A stretch of DNA of 64,000 bases. It comes from Spirodela intermedia (lineage: Eukaryota; Streptophyta; Magnoliopsida; Alismatales; Araceae). The notes under the pieces were generated by a model. It searched no databases, was not told the origin of the DNA, and was given only the letters and a program-made list of their open reading frames with translations. The DNA lies in the NCBI GenBank assembly GCA_902729315.2, contig LR746273.1, positions 2,705,001 to 2,769,000 of the forward strand, given 5' to 3'. Shown here one piece after another: positions 48,065 through 58,732 of the stretch (within the stretch, counting starts at the first letter, position 1; the number at the start of each line of letters is the position of its first letter). The translations under genes were made by a program, and so were the position numbers.

Positions 48065-48520
48065 CTCAACTTTTGAATGACCTCTACAAGTGTTCTTTAT
48101 GCTCTTGTAGACTTTGGTTGTAAAATAAGATACTATCAAAGTAAAAAATAACAAACTTATCAATAAATTTATTAAAGATTATATTTATCAATGTGCAAAA
48201 ATGTGGAAGAAATTTGATGAGATTGAACCACATGTACATAAACTCATTTAATACATAGTGTGTCACACATGAAATTTTCAATTGATATGCCTCTTGAATT
48301 CCAAACATGATTGTAGTTGTCTTTATGATTTCTTTAGAAGAGGTATTTAACTCCACAAAAAGCTTGTTAAATTTGTAGCAATCTACACACAAATGAAGTA
48401 AGTTTTAATTCTTATTCTTGAAGAGGATTAGAGTATTTTAGGGTGCCTTGGGAGGTACCTTAGAGGGATAAAAGTGCTTCACCTCTAGCACCTCTTGTAG
48501 ATATTGTCCTAATCTAAGTA
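48065..48520 (-). pseudogene. Decayed Ty3/Gypsy reverse transcriptase fragment
   Basis: On the minus strand the frame from 48,392 reads MCVDCYKFNKL, the block 1 sequence of Ty3/Gypsy RT (MCVDYRALNKL in live copies). Later it reads FCTLINIIFN and DKFVIFYFDSILFYN, the position of the YLDDI active site, with the catalytic Asp pair reduced to FDS, and then LQEHKEHL. Upstream, across a frameshift and a stop, VPPKAP and LILFKNKN fit the P-S-x-x-P-x-x-A-P-V-L-F-x-K block. The active site is lost, so the fragment is inactive. The rest of the element was not identified. Confidence 0.85.
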
Positions 48521-48923
48521 ATTTTGGAACACATGGTATGGGATATTATATACAGGTAGTTGTATACTTAGTACGATCTCACTTGCATGGTTCCCCTCTT
48601 ATTAGGGTTGGTGGTCTAGCAAGGACAATTGGGACTATCCTTATACTCTAAGATCTAGTTAGCTCTAGAGGGGATATGCCAATGTACACTAATATCCATA
48701 TCCCCATAGGACAACTTTGTGTTAGGTGCCTCTATTGTTCTGCCCACTAAATTTGTGCCTTCTATGATAGTGAGTTAACCTTAGCTGCACACATCAATCT
48801 TGTGTTGGGTTCCACGCTCTTATGTACCATATTGTGCTGTTGTCATGTTATGTTCATAGTTGTCGATGTTCATGAGAAGCACAACAAAAGGTGATGTAGG
48901 ATGACAACCCACATTGAGGTTAT
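48521..48923. other. Short spacer left of outer LTR A
   Basis: Probably more of the Ty3 remnant, with no readable motif. The last five bases (GTTAT, 48,919-48,923) form the left target duplication of outer LTR A. Confidence 0.35.
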
Positions 48924-50939
48924 TGTTAAAGGTAGATATTTATATTTTAATTAGTTATTTTATTTTATTTTTTGTATGTCAACTTACATAATAAATATAA
49001 GAATATATTGTTAATTTTAAAAGTCTGAAGTTAAAATACTTAGCATAATTCTTGATTATTAGAAAAATGTAAGAATAAAATATAAAAATATTACCACTTG
49101 TTGGCAAGTTAGCACTCGACAATTGACCTAGGGGGTGTTACACTCAATTGGGTAGACCCAGACTAGGGGAGCCACAAGTTTGGCTTGAGTCATGAAAGAC
49201 TTGGTTCGTGTATGTGTGTGACACTCTCTTGTCATGCCCTAGTGGCTAACTAGTTGTGTAGTAATAAGTGTTGTGTACACATGTGCACATGAGGATGGAC
49301 TACCTTGTACCTTCTAATAAGTCTTTATTATCATGAGTTAATAATTCATAAATAATATAGTTTTAACCTTAACTCATGGTAAATAGATTTATATTTCTGT
49401 TCAATTATGAAAGTAGTTTTTAATTGATTAATGTTCATGTTTAGCTAATTATGTGATTTATATAAATTTATATGATTTTTATAGTTTTATTTTTTAGATA
49501 AATAAATAAAAATAAATTAAAATAAAAATATAGAAAAAAAGGGGGCCCTATTGGCCAATTGAGCCCACAAGCTGGTCAGAAACGTAGTCAAGGGGAGCCT
49601 TGAGTAAGGGCTCAAGCAACTATGGACCGATGGGGGCACATGTGTGCCACTCTCCTTCCACATCACTGATGACTAGTTAGCTATAGGACAAGGAGTAGTC
49701 GTACACACAAGAAAGGGACTCATTGCTTCTAAAACTGATATTACTATATATTCATTCAAAACTTCAGTGTACAATTGATGTGGGACTAAATCCATGTCAC
49801 ACCTTCTCTAGAATAGTTTCACTTATGTTAATACCTTAAATACTATTTAGTTATAACAACAATATACCATGATGACATCACTTTATAAAGGTATTAGAGT
49901 ACTTATTTCAATCTCTCTCATACAAGCAAATGACTAGCATAGGTTCAAATCTTACCAGAGCTAAAACTTGTATTTTTATCTGATTAAATTGTGACTTTTT
50001 TGAAGATTATCATTGAAGGATTAAGCTGCTAGAATCACTTGATCAGTAGCAAAAATCTCGTTGATGCGATTCGCAGAACATTATTACTAAAATTATTGAA
50101 TGATTCGCGATAAAAAGATCATGAATCTATCAAGTAAAGTATCTCCGATTGATCGACAAATAAGCTATCATTAGGAATAGGACGATCCATCAGGAGATGA
50201 GTCATCACCTCTTGATAGTATATTAGATGCGATGAAGAGCCTCTTCTTGCTACGCAAACTTGAGGATGAAGTTCCTTGATATGTGCCTCATCTCTAGTTA
50301 GCTCTTCTTCGTCAGGTGATAGCCACTAGAGAGTCACAAAGTCATCATTTTTCTGTTATGTTAGATGACAGTCATTGGAGAAGATTCGATGACTCATAAC
50401 ATGCTATTTATGCATGTAATTATATAATTATTAATGCAAATTAAGGCATTAATCATTACAAATATATGCATGTTATCATATTTTAAGTATATTTCTATCA
50501 TTTTGTGTAAATTCATGTTATGATCTTAAAATACACCAAATTATGGATTATTATAAATAATTACACACTATAATCTTTAATCCTAATTATATTTATGATC
50601 ATAATCATGTTTTAAGAGGGAAAATATGAGAGAAAAGATATTTATTAACATTTATGTATTTATATAAATTTATTTTATATAATACATAAATGTATAAAAT
50701 TAATTAAAATTTATTCTCTTGTTATTTTAATAATTTGACCTTTTATAATGATAGATTATTCAATTTTGAATCCAAAAAAACAAATTTGAATTAATTTGGA
50801 GTCGTATTTTGAAAGTTATGATTTTTACAATTTTATATAATTTTCTGGAATTTTTCTGAATTTATTTATATTTTTTTTGATTTTTAAATGTTTTAAATTA
50901 ATTAAAAAATCGCAAAAAGGGGTTATATGTCGCGCGTGC

Positions 50940-51281
50940 ACACGTGGATGTGACGTGATACTGGGGCCACGTGGCTCTGCCACGTGGACAGCACGCGGAC
51001 GCCTGCTGGCGCTGATGTGACACGTGGCGTATTTATATTTACTATATATATTTATTTAATCAAGTATATAGGTTTTCCGATTATCGGAAGACAAAGTATT
51101 AATCCCTCTTAATCGTCATATTTTATATACCCAAATATACTCTGTTTTTTCCGTATGGGACTAAAGTTTTCTTATGTGCACGACGCGTGGCGTGATCTCG
51201 TGCGTCCGATCGACATCGCGACAAACAGCGTGCGTAGATCACGTGGAATCAGGGTCCACGCGATCAGAAATCAACCACGTG
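50940..51281. promoter_or_regulatory. Cluster of ACGTG-core motifs inside the third-level insertion
   Basis: Seven ACGTG cores lie within about 340 bases: CACGTGG at 50,941, GACGTG at 50,952, CCACGTGG at 50,968 and 50,980, ACACGTGG at about 51,020, CACGTGG at 51,240 and CCACGTGC at about 51,275. These match ABRE and G-box cores used by plant bZIP factors. Regulatory activity is inference. Confidence 0.5.
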
Positions 51282-51405
51282 CCTAAATACTCACTTAAGT
51301 GAATAAATCGCGACCGTCCGATCGAGAGTTATAACGTTCCAGATTATTCACATCAGATGGACATCCAATCACATCTTAACCGCACGATCACGATCGGACG
51401 ATCGT

Positions 51406-51425
51406 CGAATCGTCGCGACGATTCG
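51406..51425. repeat. Perfect 20-bp palindrome
   Basis: CGAATCGTCG is followed immediately by its reverse complement CGACGATTCG. It lies in a zone dense in GATCG, CGATC and GTCCGATC words. Confidence 0.9.
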
Positions 51426-54400
51426 TGAAGAGGCGTCTCATCGCGATCGTCCATCGCGATCAACTCCATCAGATCGGACGGCCACGATCATTTACGAATA
51501 TTATGAAATCCGTTCTTCGCGACGGAAGAACTGCCCGCGATCAATCTTCAAATTCTCTTTGTTTAGAGCTCCAATTTGCGCGCCATCTTTTGCATTGTGT
51601 TCGAAACTCATTTCCTCTTCTGTTGGATGTTTAATTTGAATGTTTTATTGAAATAATTGGAAGAAATCAAGTCTTGAACTCCTCTTTCGTCTTCGAAAAT
51701 TCGGAATGAAAAGCCTTGCATCCGGCGATTAATTGGATCATTTTGAAGGCTAATTTGGGTTATATTGTTTTTTTTCATCTTAATATTTCATCATTTAGTG
51801 TTAATTTTACTTTAAGTATTGTAGTTTAAGTTTAATTTAGTTTTAATTTCTGTTTTAATCATTTCGCGATACGAAAATTTCTCTTAACTTGAAACTTCGA
51901 TTACTCTTCGAATTCTCATCCAAATCACCTGATTTGTGATTCCGTGGATTCGAAATTGAGTTATCTTTCTTAATATACTAAATTTCTCAATTTATAACTT
52001 AATTTCATCGTTCGATTTGACCGAATTTCAAAGATATCTCTCAAATTTCCCTAATTTTCCGTGGATTCGACCCTTAATTACTATGATACTAATTAATTAC
52101 TTTGATTAATCATAAATTGATAAGATTAGGACTTTGTTTTGACACTGAATCGTGTGCATTCAATGACCATACGATTTAGTCTCGTCAATGACCTATTTCA
52201 TCGATCTCTAAACTTTACAAAAAAATTTAGAGACTACCCATGTCGTCTTTGTCTAAAAAGAGACTTTGAGGCCATAGACACTGCACAGTAATTCTTTCGA
52301 ATGCTCAAGATTTCAGTACATTGTCAACATTATCGCATCGTCAAAACTCTATTTTCTTATTTTTAACTTAATTTTCACTTCATTTTGTGATAATTTATTT
52401 GATTTAAATTTATAAAATTATTTTTTATTTAATTACGATTCTTTTGACTTTTATAGATCTTAATTTGATCAACTAAATTATTTGTAATCACTTATGTAAG
52501 AATCACCAGATGAAACTCTATTTCTACTCGATTTACATTTGTTAGGTGCTGACATCATCTTGATATTTGGATCTTTATTTCTCTTTTTCGTGAATTTTAA
52601 ATATATATATTAATTTAAAATTTATAAAAAATCATATCCTTTGAGGAAAATTCTAAATAATTACCAGATATTATATTACATTTTTGTGATCAACTTGAAA
52701 GTTTTTCACTATTTTTAGAACTTTTATTAAATTATAATTGATATATTTGTTTATAAATACTTTTAAGTATATGAAAGTTAATATTTTCTAATTTTATAAG
52801 TTTTAAATTTATGTGATTTAATATACGACTAAGTCACGTCACCTTCTAATAAGATGGTCTTAGGTATTATTTGATGTTGGGATAAAGGATCTCTATTGAG
52901 AGAAGATAGTTTTCATATATTTTAGTTCAATCTATTTAGTTCAATATATTAGTTGACAAATCACCATGATACTAGATGTGTCAAGCAATATATCAGTAGT
53001 TTGAGAATCTAACATCGCTCAACATGCACATGACTAGAAATAATGATCCAATGGTGAGAAAATTGCCATGGTACCAAGGACTTAAGGTTTTGGTCTACAA
53101 TGGCTCATAGCAGGTTAAGCTTATGTTGCTCAACATGCCATACGACCAAGGATATTTGATCCAGTGGCATGATACTAAGAACTCAAGTTCTCACATGTCT
53201 CACTATTAGGGATATAAAAATAATAATCAATTATTATCTAGTAAAAAATATTTATTATCAATTATCTTTAAAATCCTGATCATAGTCAAGAATATAACAA
53301 TCTGTTCCTTCCCTCTTTCACGTGATCAATATCTTTGACAATTGATGAGCTCATTCCTTCTTTCCTCCACTACACTCATGGACTCTAGCGAGTTGTGAGC
53401 TCTTTCCTTCTCCCCCCAGACAACAATGATAATATGGTCAACCCCAATTTTTGACGGATCTCTCTGACGAATGGTACCATACTTATGGATGATACTTTTG
53501 TGACTTTTAACATGATGTGACACATTCGGACAAACCAAGCCACATTGGTGTCTCTAATTTCCCAAGAGACAAGGTAATCTTGGGCAATGATTTTTTTCTT
53601 GATTTTATCATTTATTTACATAATTTTAATATTTATTTATATTTTATGATAAGTTATTTCTATTTCATATATGTTTGATTGAAATGAGTAGAACTAATTC
53701 AAAACTTGATAAATGATCTTCGTTCCTCTTTTGAATCCTCCAAAACTCATCTAAGATCAAGTCAAGATCGTGTCTAACTCATTTTTTATTAATTTTTATA
53801 GTCAAATCTTCTCATTTATGTCCTTAATATTATGTGAATAGTCAATATTTTTTTATTTTCAAATGTGAAATCAACAAGATTAAAGGCTACTTAATGATTG
53901 TTGAACTATTAAAACAAGGTAGAGACATTTACAACTGACTTCATGTCATGTGTGTGAATTCTTGAGCACACATTCGTCAGAAAATCATGGTCACTCTAAA
54001 AATAGGTTGACTTTATTTCTCTCTATCTTAATTATCATCTTATTTCTCTCTCTTCCTCTCTTGTGAGGCTTCTTCTTCTCTCTCTATCTCTTGTTAGATC
54101 TCTTTCTATCTCTCTCTCTTTCTCTTGATTGAACGACCTCTCTCTCTCTTGTGATATGTTTCTCTCTCTTTGTCTCAAGTGAGATTTATCTCCTCCTTTA
54201 TCTTTCTCTCTCTTTTGCGAGAGATATCTTCTCTCTTTTTTGTGAGAGCTCTCTTCTTTCTCTCTTTTCCTCCTCCCTTTCTCTGCTTCACTTCTTTTAT
54301 TTCTCTCACCTCGTCTTTTCATTTTATTTTTTCTATTACATAGTGAGAAAATATTAAAATCACTTTATATATATAAACAAAATTAATTTTCACAACAAAT

Positions 54401-54519
54401 TAATCAAGCTCTATATGTTTAACTTGAGACTTATATCTATGCTAATATTTTATTAAGTCTTAGCTATAAATATTTTTAGATAATACACATTTAAATATTG
54501 ACAAGTGCACATTAGTTAT

Positions 54520-57500
54520 CAATGTTGCAGCTCTAATAAGATGACATGCAACTTCTAACAAGGTGTAATACTTTCAATTGGGATGATCATGATTCAAGGA
54601 GTAGAAGTGCATTGCTAACATAAAATTGGTGGTGGATTGTGTGGGTGTGCAACATGAGTTCTAGTGCAGCATGAATGCAAAGAGGGCTGTTGTGTGCATA
54701 GAGGTACACAATGATACAACAAGGATTGAGACATGAAACATAGTAAAAAAGTCACAAAGATGAGGTGGCTCTACACTAGAGGGATGGTGGATCTTCTAAA
54801 AGTCACAAGGAGCCTTATATGATGAGGATGTCAAATTTGTTGCATGTGGGAAGATGTCACACATCTTTGATGATAGGAGGGCATGCATTCATGCATGATA
54901 GGTGTGATGGCATGGCACAACATGGTATAACATGCACATGTTGGCACCAGGTGTGGAAGAGTACATAATGACATGATGTGGCAAGGAGTGCAAAAGTTAC
55001 ACATACATGAGAGGCAGGTGGGATCAACTCTGCCACCCTTGAACAAAGTTCATGAGGGTTGTCCCATGAACCTTGTTGGTGACTTTCATGATGGTGACAT
55101 AATATCAGCAATACGATAGCATAATTCATGAGTTGGTAAAGCTTCACAAAGACTTCTCAAGAATGTTGATGTTCATTTACACAACATGGCATGGTCATGG
55201 CACAACATGGTGTATGATGCACACCAATCATTCTAGGTTAAATAATGCATTCAATTTAAAATTTATAATTGAACTGTTATTATGAAATATTAGATGAGTC
55301 CAAGTTAATGTATAGGGATAATTTGATTTATTCTTAATACAAATCTCATGTTCTAAAAAGGTAATAAAATCAAAGAATTAAGACAAATTATGTGTTCTAA
55401 TAGATAAAATATTATATTGATAGATCCACAAGGGTGTGAATCCCTTGTGCTAAAGAGAGCAGGGAAAGGGAGGATTTTGAGAGAAGAGAGAAAGAGCAGG
55501 AGAGGGGATTAGGAGGAACAATAGGAGAGTGAGTACAGAGGGAGAATAGTGGGGCAGGAAAAGGGGCAAGAGTTGACTAGCAAACATGTTTGTCTAGTGA
55601 AGGTGACATGAGAGAGAGAGTCTACTAAAATAGATGAATTAAAAAGAAATCACAATCATGGAAGTCTTCACAATAGCAAACTATAGGTTTTGCCTTTGGG
55701 AGAGATTATTGGTGAAAGTGGAGAGAAGATAGATGAAAAAATGAAAAATGATTAGAAGGAGAAGGTATGAAGTAAAAAAAAAGTGAGAGGAGAGAAATAA
55801 TGTTGAAAAAGGAGAAAAAATATTGGTTGAGAGAAAAATCAACAATGGAAATAATATCCCTGGTGTGATAGAGAAAGTAAAGTAAAAAAATGATTCAAAA
55901 AGAGAATGGATGAAAAGATTGAGATGAAAACACTAAGGAAAAAGAGAAAATGTTTTGAGAAGAGGATGAACTCACAACTAAAGGGAGGTTTCTCACAGAA
56001 AAATCACTGAAATAAATGATCTTTGGTGAATAAAAATGGAAAAGAATAATTAAAAAAACATAAGAACAATATTGACCAAGAAAAAACTTACAAGGGAAGA
56101 AAAAGAGAGAAAGAGAGAAAAAAACTTACTTGAAAAGGGAAAACTCACGAGTGGAAGAGAATGTTGGCAGAACAAAGAATCAAGGATGAAATGGGGGATG
56201 GAAGAAAATGAAAACAATTACATGAAAGGTTAAAAAATAAGGAAATGGGACAATATTGAAATAAAAGAGAGGAAGAGGGTCAAGAGAAGAACACTAAAAA
56301 ATCAAGAAAAATAGGGAGCTCCTCTCATCTATCATTTGGGACGAGAAAGTGGAAGGGATGACGATAAAGTAATGAATGCTCTCTAACTCAAAAATTAAAG
56401 ATGTAAATGTTGAGAAAGATGTGGGGAACGATTTTATATGTATCACCTAGGAAAATATTAGGAGAGGAGAGAAACACCAAGAGAAAGATAGAGAGAGAGA
56501 GCTTGGGATAGAGAAGGGAAAAGAGGAGGGGGAAGAAGAAGAGGAGAGAAGAGAATTTACCCTATGAGAAGAGCTGCATGAAACATATGTATTCAAAATT
56601 AGTGGTTGCATAGAAGGACATGATGACTTAGGGGAAGCCCATGAGTGTGTAAAGATCAAAATATCCACATCTTATAACCATAATCTCATTTTTATATGGA
56701 GAATAGAAAAGTAAACAATTAATTCTCAAAATTAATTAGATAGAGAAATTTATTATTAAAAAATTAAACAGTTAATATTACTATAAAAGGTCTTATTTGG
56801 ATGCTATCTCTTCATGGAATTATAATAACAATATACAACTATCTACAATATGTTATCACTGGAATACCACAAAGGTGTGGCAGGATAATGCTGCAATATG
56901 TCATCCATGCATACATGGCTAGTATGATAGTGGCACATTGGTGACATATACATGCCCATGTGTTGCTGGCATGGACCTGAAATATGTCAATGTAGACATG
57001 TTGATTGTGTTAGGCTAATGAGTTGGCCCAATTAATGCCACTAGCAATATTCTTCATGGGAACTTGTGCTATTAAGTTGTTAACTTGGGAGAATAGCTTA
57101 ACTATTAAAATTAAGCGATAGCTATGGGATGTGTGTGAGCTTTTATGTTATTAAGACATCTTGTCATGGGGGATGTATGATGTTGATCTTAAATGAATAG
57201 TTTGAGGATTTATCATGAATTATTCAACTCCCCCTATAAATAGGACGGTTCTTCTACAACTATGGGTAGAGTATGTGGACCAGCTGCCAAGTGTGTGCAT
57301 GTTAGTGACTTGCACCAGTTGCAGAGGTACGTATGTCCACTCTACTTGCTGGACATTTTTTATTTCGGTTTTGCCATTCAGTCCCCATGCATACAATTTT
57401 TTTAAGTGTGATAAGAACCTCTTTGTAATATACACACCATGAGTCTATATCATGCCACTAGATTTCAATATTATCTAAACTTTTATGCTATAAACTTTAT

Positions 57501-57937
57501 GAGTCCAGTTTTCCCACTATATTTAAACTAGCAACCTAAGTAGCTAAACTTAGCAACCTTTAAACCTTATTTTAGACATAATAATGTGCATTAACATATT
57601 AAAGAAGACAATTAAAATAATACCTAGTGATATGGAGTAGTATTATTGATGCCTTTAAGATTCTGGGATGATTTTAGTTCCATTGAAGATGAGAGAGTTT
57701 CTTTGGACAAAGAGGCTAGGCCACATTGATCTTCAATTGTTTTTCTTGTGAGCAAATGGAGGAGGGGAAGGGGAAGTGGTCACATGTTGTTCATTCTCTA
57801 AATGATTTTTTTATGATATACTTTGCTAATCCTAATTTGAGCAAAAATGCCCTTAGCAAAAGTGCCCCTTTTATTCTCTATGAAGTGGGCTAGGTCAGTT
57901 GTGAAATAACTCTACAAAGATTGAGTTATGCTACATG
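54520..57937. other. Spacer between outer LTRs A and B
   Basis: 54,520-55,250 has recurring CATGGCACAACATGGT-like words, probably an old repeat. 55,436-56,560 is strongly purine-rich on the plus strand. 56,800-57,940 is AT-rich with no motif. No gene is supported; open frames of 70-96 codons here lack family features. Confidence 0.4.
55436..56560 (+). repeat. Long purine-rich (A+G) strand segment
   Basis: For about 1.1 kb the plus strand is dominated by runs such as GGAGAAGGTATGAAG and GAAAAAGAGAGAAAGAGAG, with few pyrimidines. No single period is evident, so it is low-complexity DNA and not a clean tandem array. Confidence 0.7.
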
Positions 57938-58732
57938 GTGGGTGTTAAAGCTAGATTTGTGTTTTAATTAGTTTTAATATTTTATTTTATTTTATTAACC
58001 TATAGAATAGATATAAGATATATTATCAATTTTAAAAGTCTGAAGTTAAAATACTTAGCATAATTTTTTATTATTAAAATAAAAATAAAATAAAAAAATA
58101 TTAAAAAGTTTTTCGTCTACTGGCAAGCTGACACTCGGTAGCTAACCTAGAGGGGCACTACAGCCAAGTAGGTAGACCCAGATTGGGGGAGCCACTAGTT
58201 GAGGTTGAGTGACAAAGGCCTCGCTCTGCACACATGTGCGTCACTCCCCTTCCACGTCCTAGTGGCTGACTAGTCGTTTTTTTGGCAAAGAGTGTCTATA
58301 CACATGTGCATGTGTGAGGGCAGACCACCTTATTGCCTTCTCCTAAGATGGTCCTAGGGATTATTTTATTTCGGGAGAAAAGATGTTTGTTGATAGAGAG
58401 AAACTTTGATTTATGTTCAACTTAAATGATGACAAACTTTCAATGTGGGACTAACCTTTTTAATTTGTTTCAATGCAGCCCTTTGGAGCATGGTGTGATC
58501 CAGCGGTATTCAACGAGCCACATCATCAGATTAACCTAATCTTGTGGCTGGTGAACCACCACAATACCAAATGCATAAAGTGATCCATTAGTAATTCGTG
58601 AATTTGATGCCACTTAGCATGCACATGGTCTTAAAGGTTGATTTGACGGCTAAGGAGTTGCCATAGTACCAAGAACTTAAGTTCCTAGTTGGCAACGATT
58701 CATGGTGGGTTGATCTTGCATCACTTGGCACG

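Larger units (their letters stand above)
50394..52187. mobile_element. Third-level insertion in inner copy 2 (1,794 bp, LTR-like)
   Basis: The flanking duplication is ATGAC (50,389-50,393 and 52,188-52,192). Inner copy 3 gives the empty site: its complement reads GATTCGACGACCCACTTC where copy 2 reads GATTCGATGAC, insertion, ATGACCTATTTC. The inserted DNA starts TCATAAC and ends CTCGTCA on the plus strand, so one end keeps CA and the other has lost the expected TG. Its complement starts TGACGAGACTAAATCG, resembling the inner family start TGACGTGACTTAGTCG, so it may be a related LTR family. It holds no coding motif, but it has a CpG-rich ACGTG-dense segment at about 50,935-51,560. Confidence 0.75.
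49315..52841 (-). mobile_element. Inner-family LTR, copy 2, inserted in outer LTR A
   Basis: Reverse complement of inner copy 3 (relative orientation only; TG...CA ends do not fix the transcribed direction). In that sense it starts TGACGTGACTTAG and ends GACTTATTA. The duplication CCTTC flanks it (49,310-49,314 and 52,842-52,846). Outer copy B provides the empty site: TTGCCTTCTCCTAAGATGG at about 58,339. It is itself interrupted by the element at 50,394-52,187, so its own length is about 1.73 kb. It has one monomer of the unit that is repeated six times in copy 3. Substitutions against copy 3 are mostly C to T and G to A. Confidence 0.85.
48924..54514 (+). mobile_element. Outer-family solo LTR, copy A, interrupted by nested insertions
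   Basis: Starts TGTTAAAGGTAGAT and ends GACAAGTGCACATTA (TG...TA; copy B ends in CA). A perfect 5-bp duplication GTTAT lies on both sides (48,919-48,923 and 54,515-54,519), which marks it as a solo LTR and not half of a longer element. Its own sequence is 48,924-49,314 plus 52,847-54,514, about 2.06 kb. The gap is inner copy 2 plus one copy of its target duplication. The right half contains the GA/CT-rich stretch at 54,030-54,310, with unit GCGAGAGATAT...GTGAGAGCTCTC present once. Confidence 0.85.
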
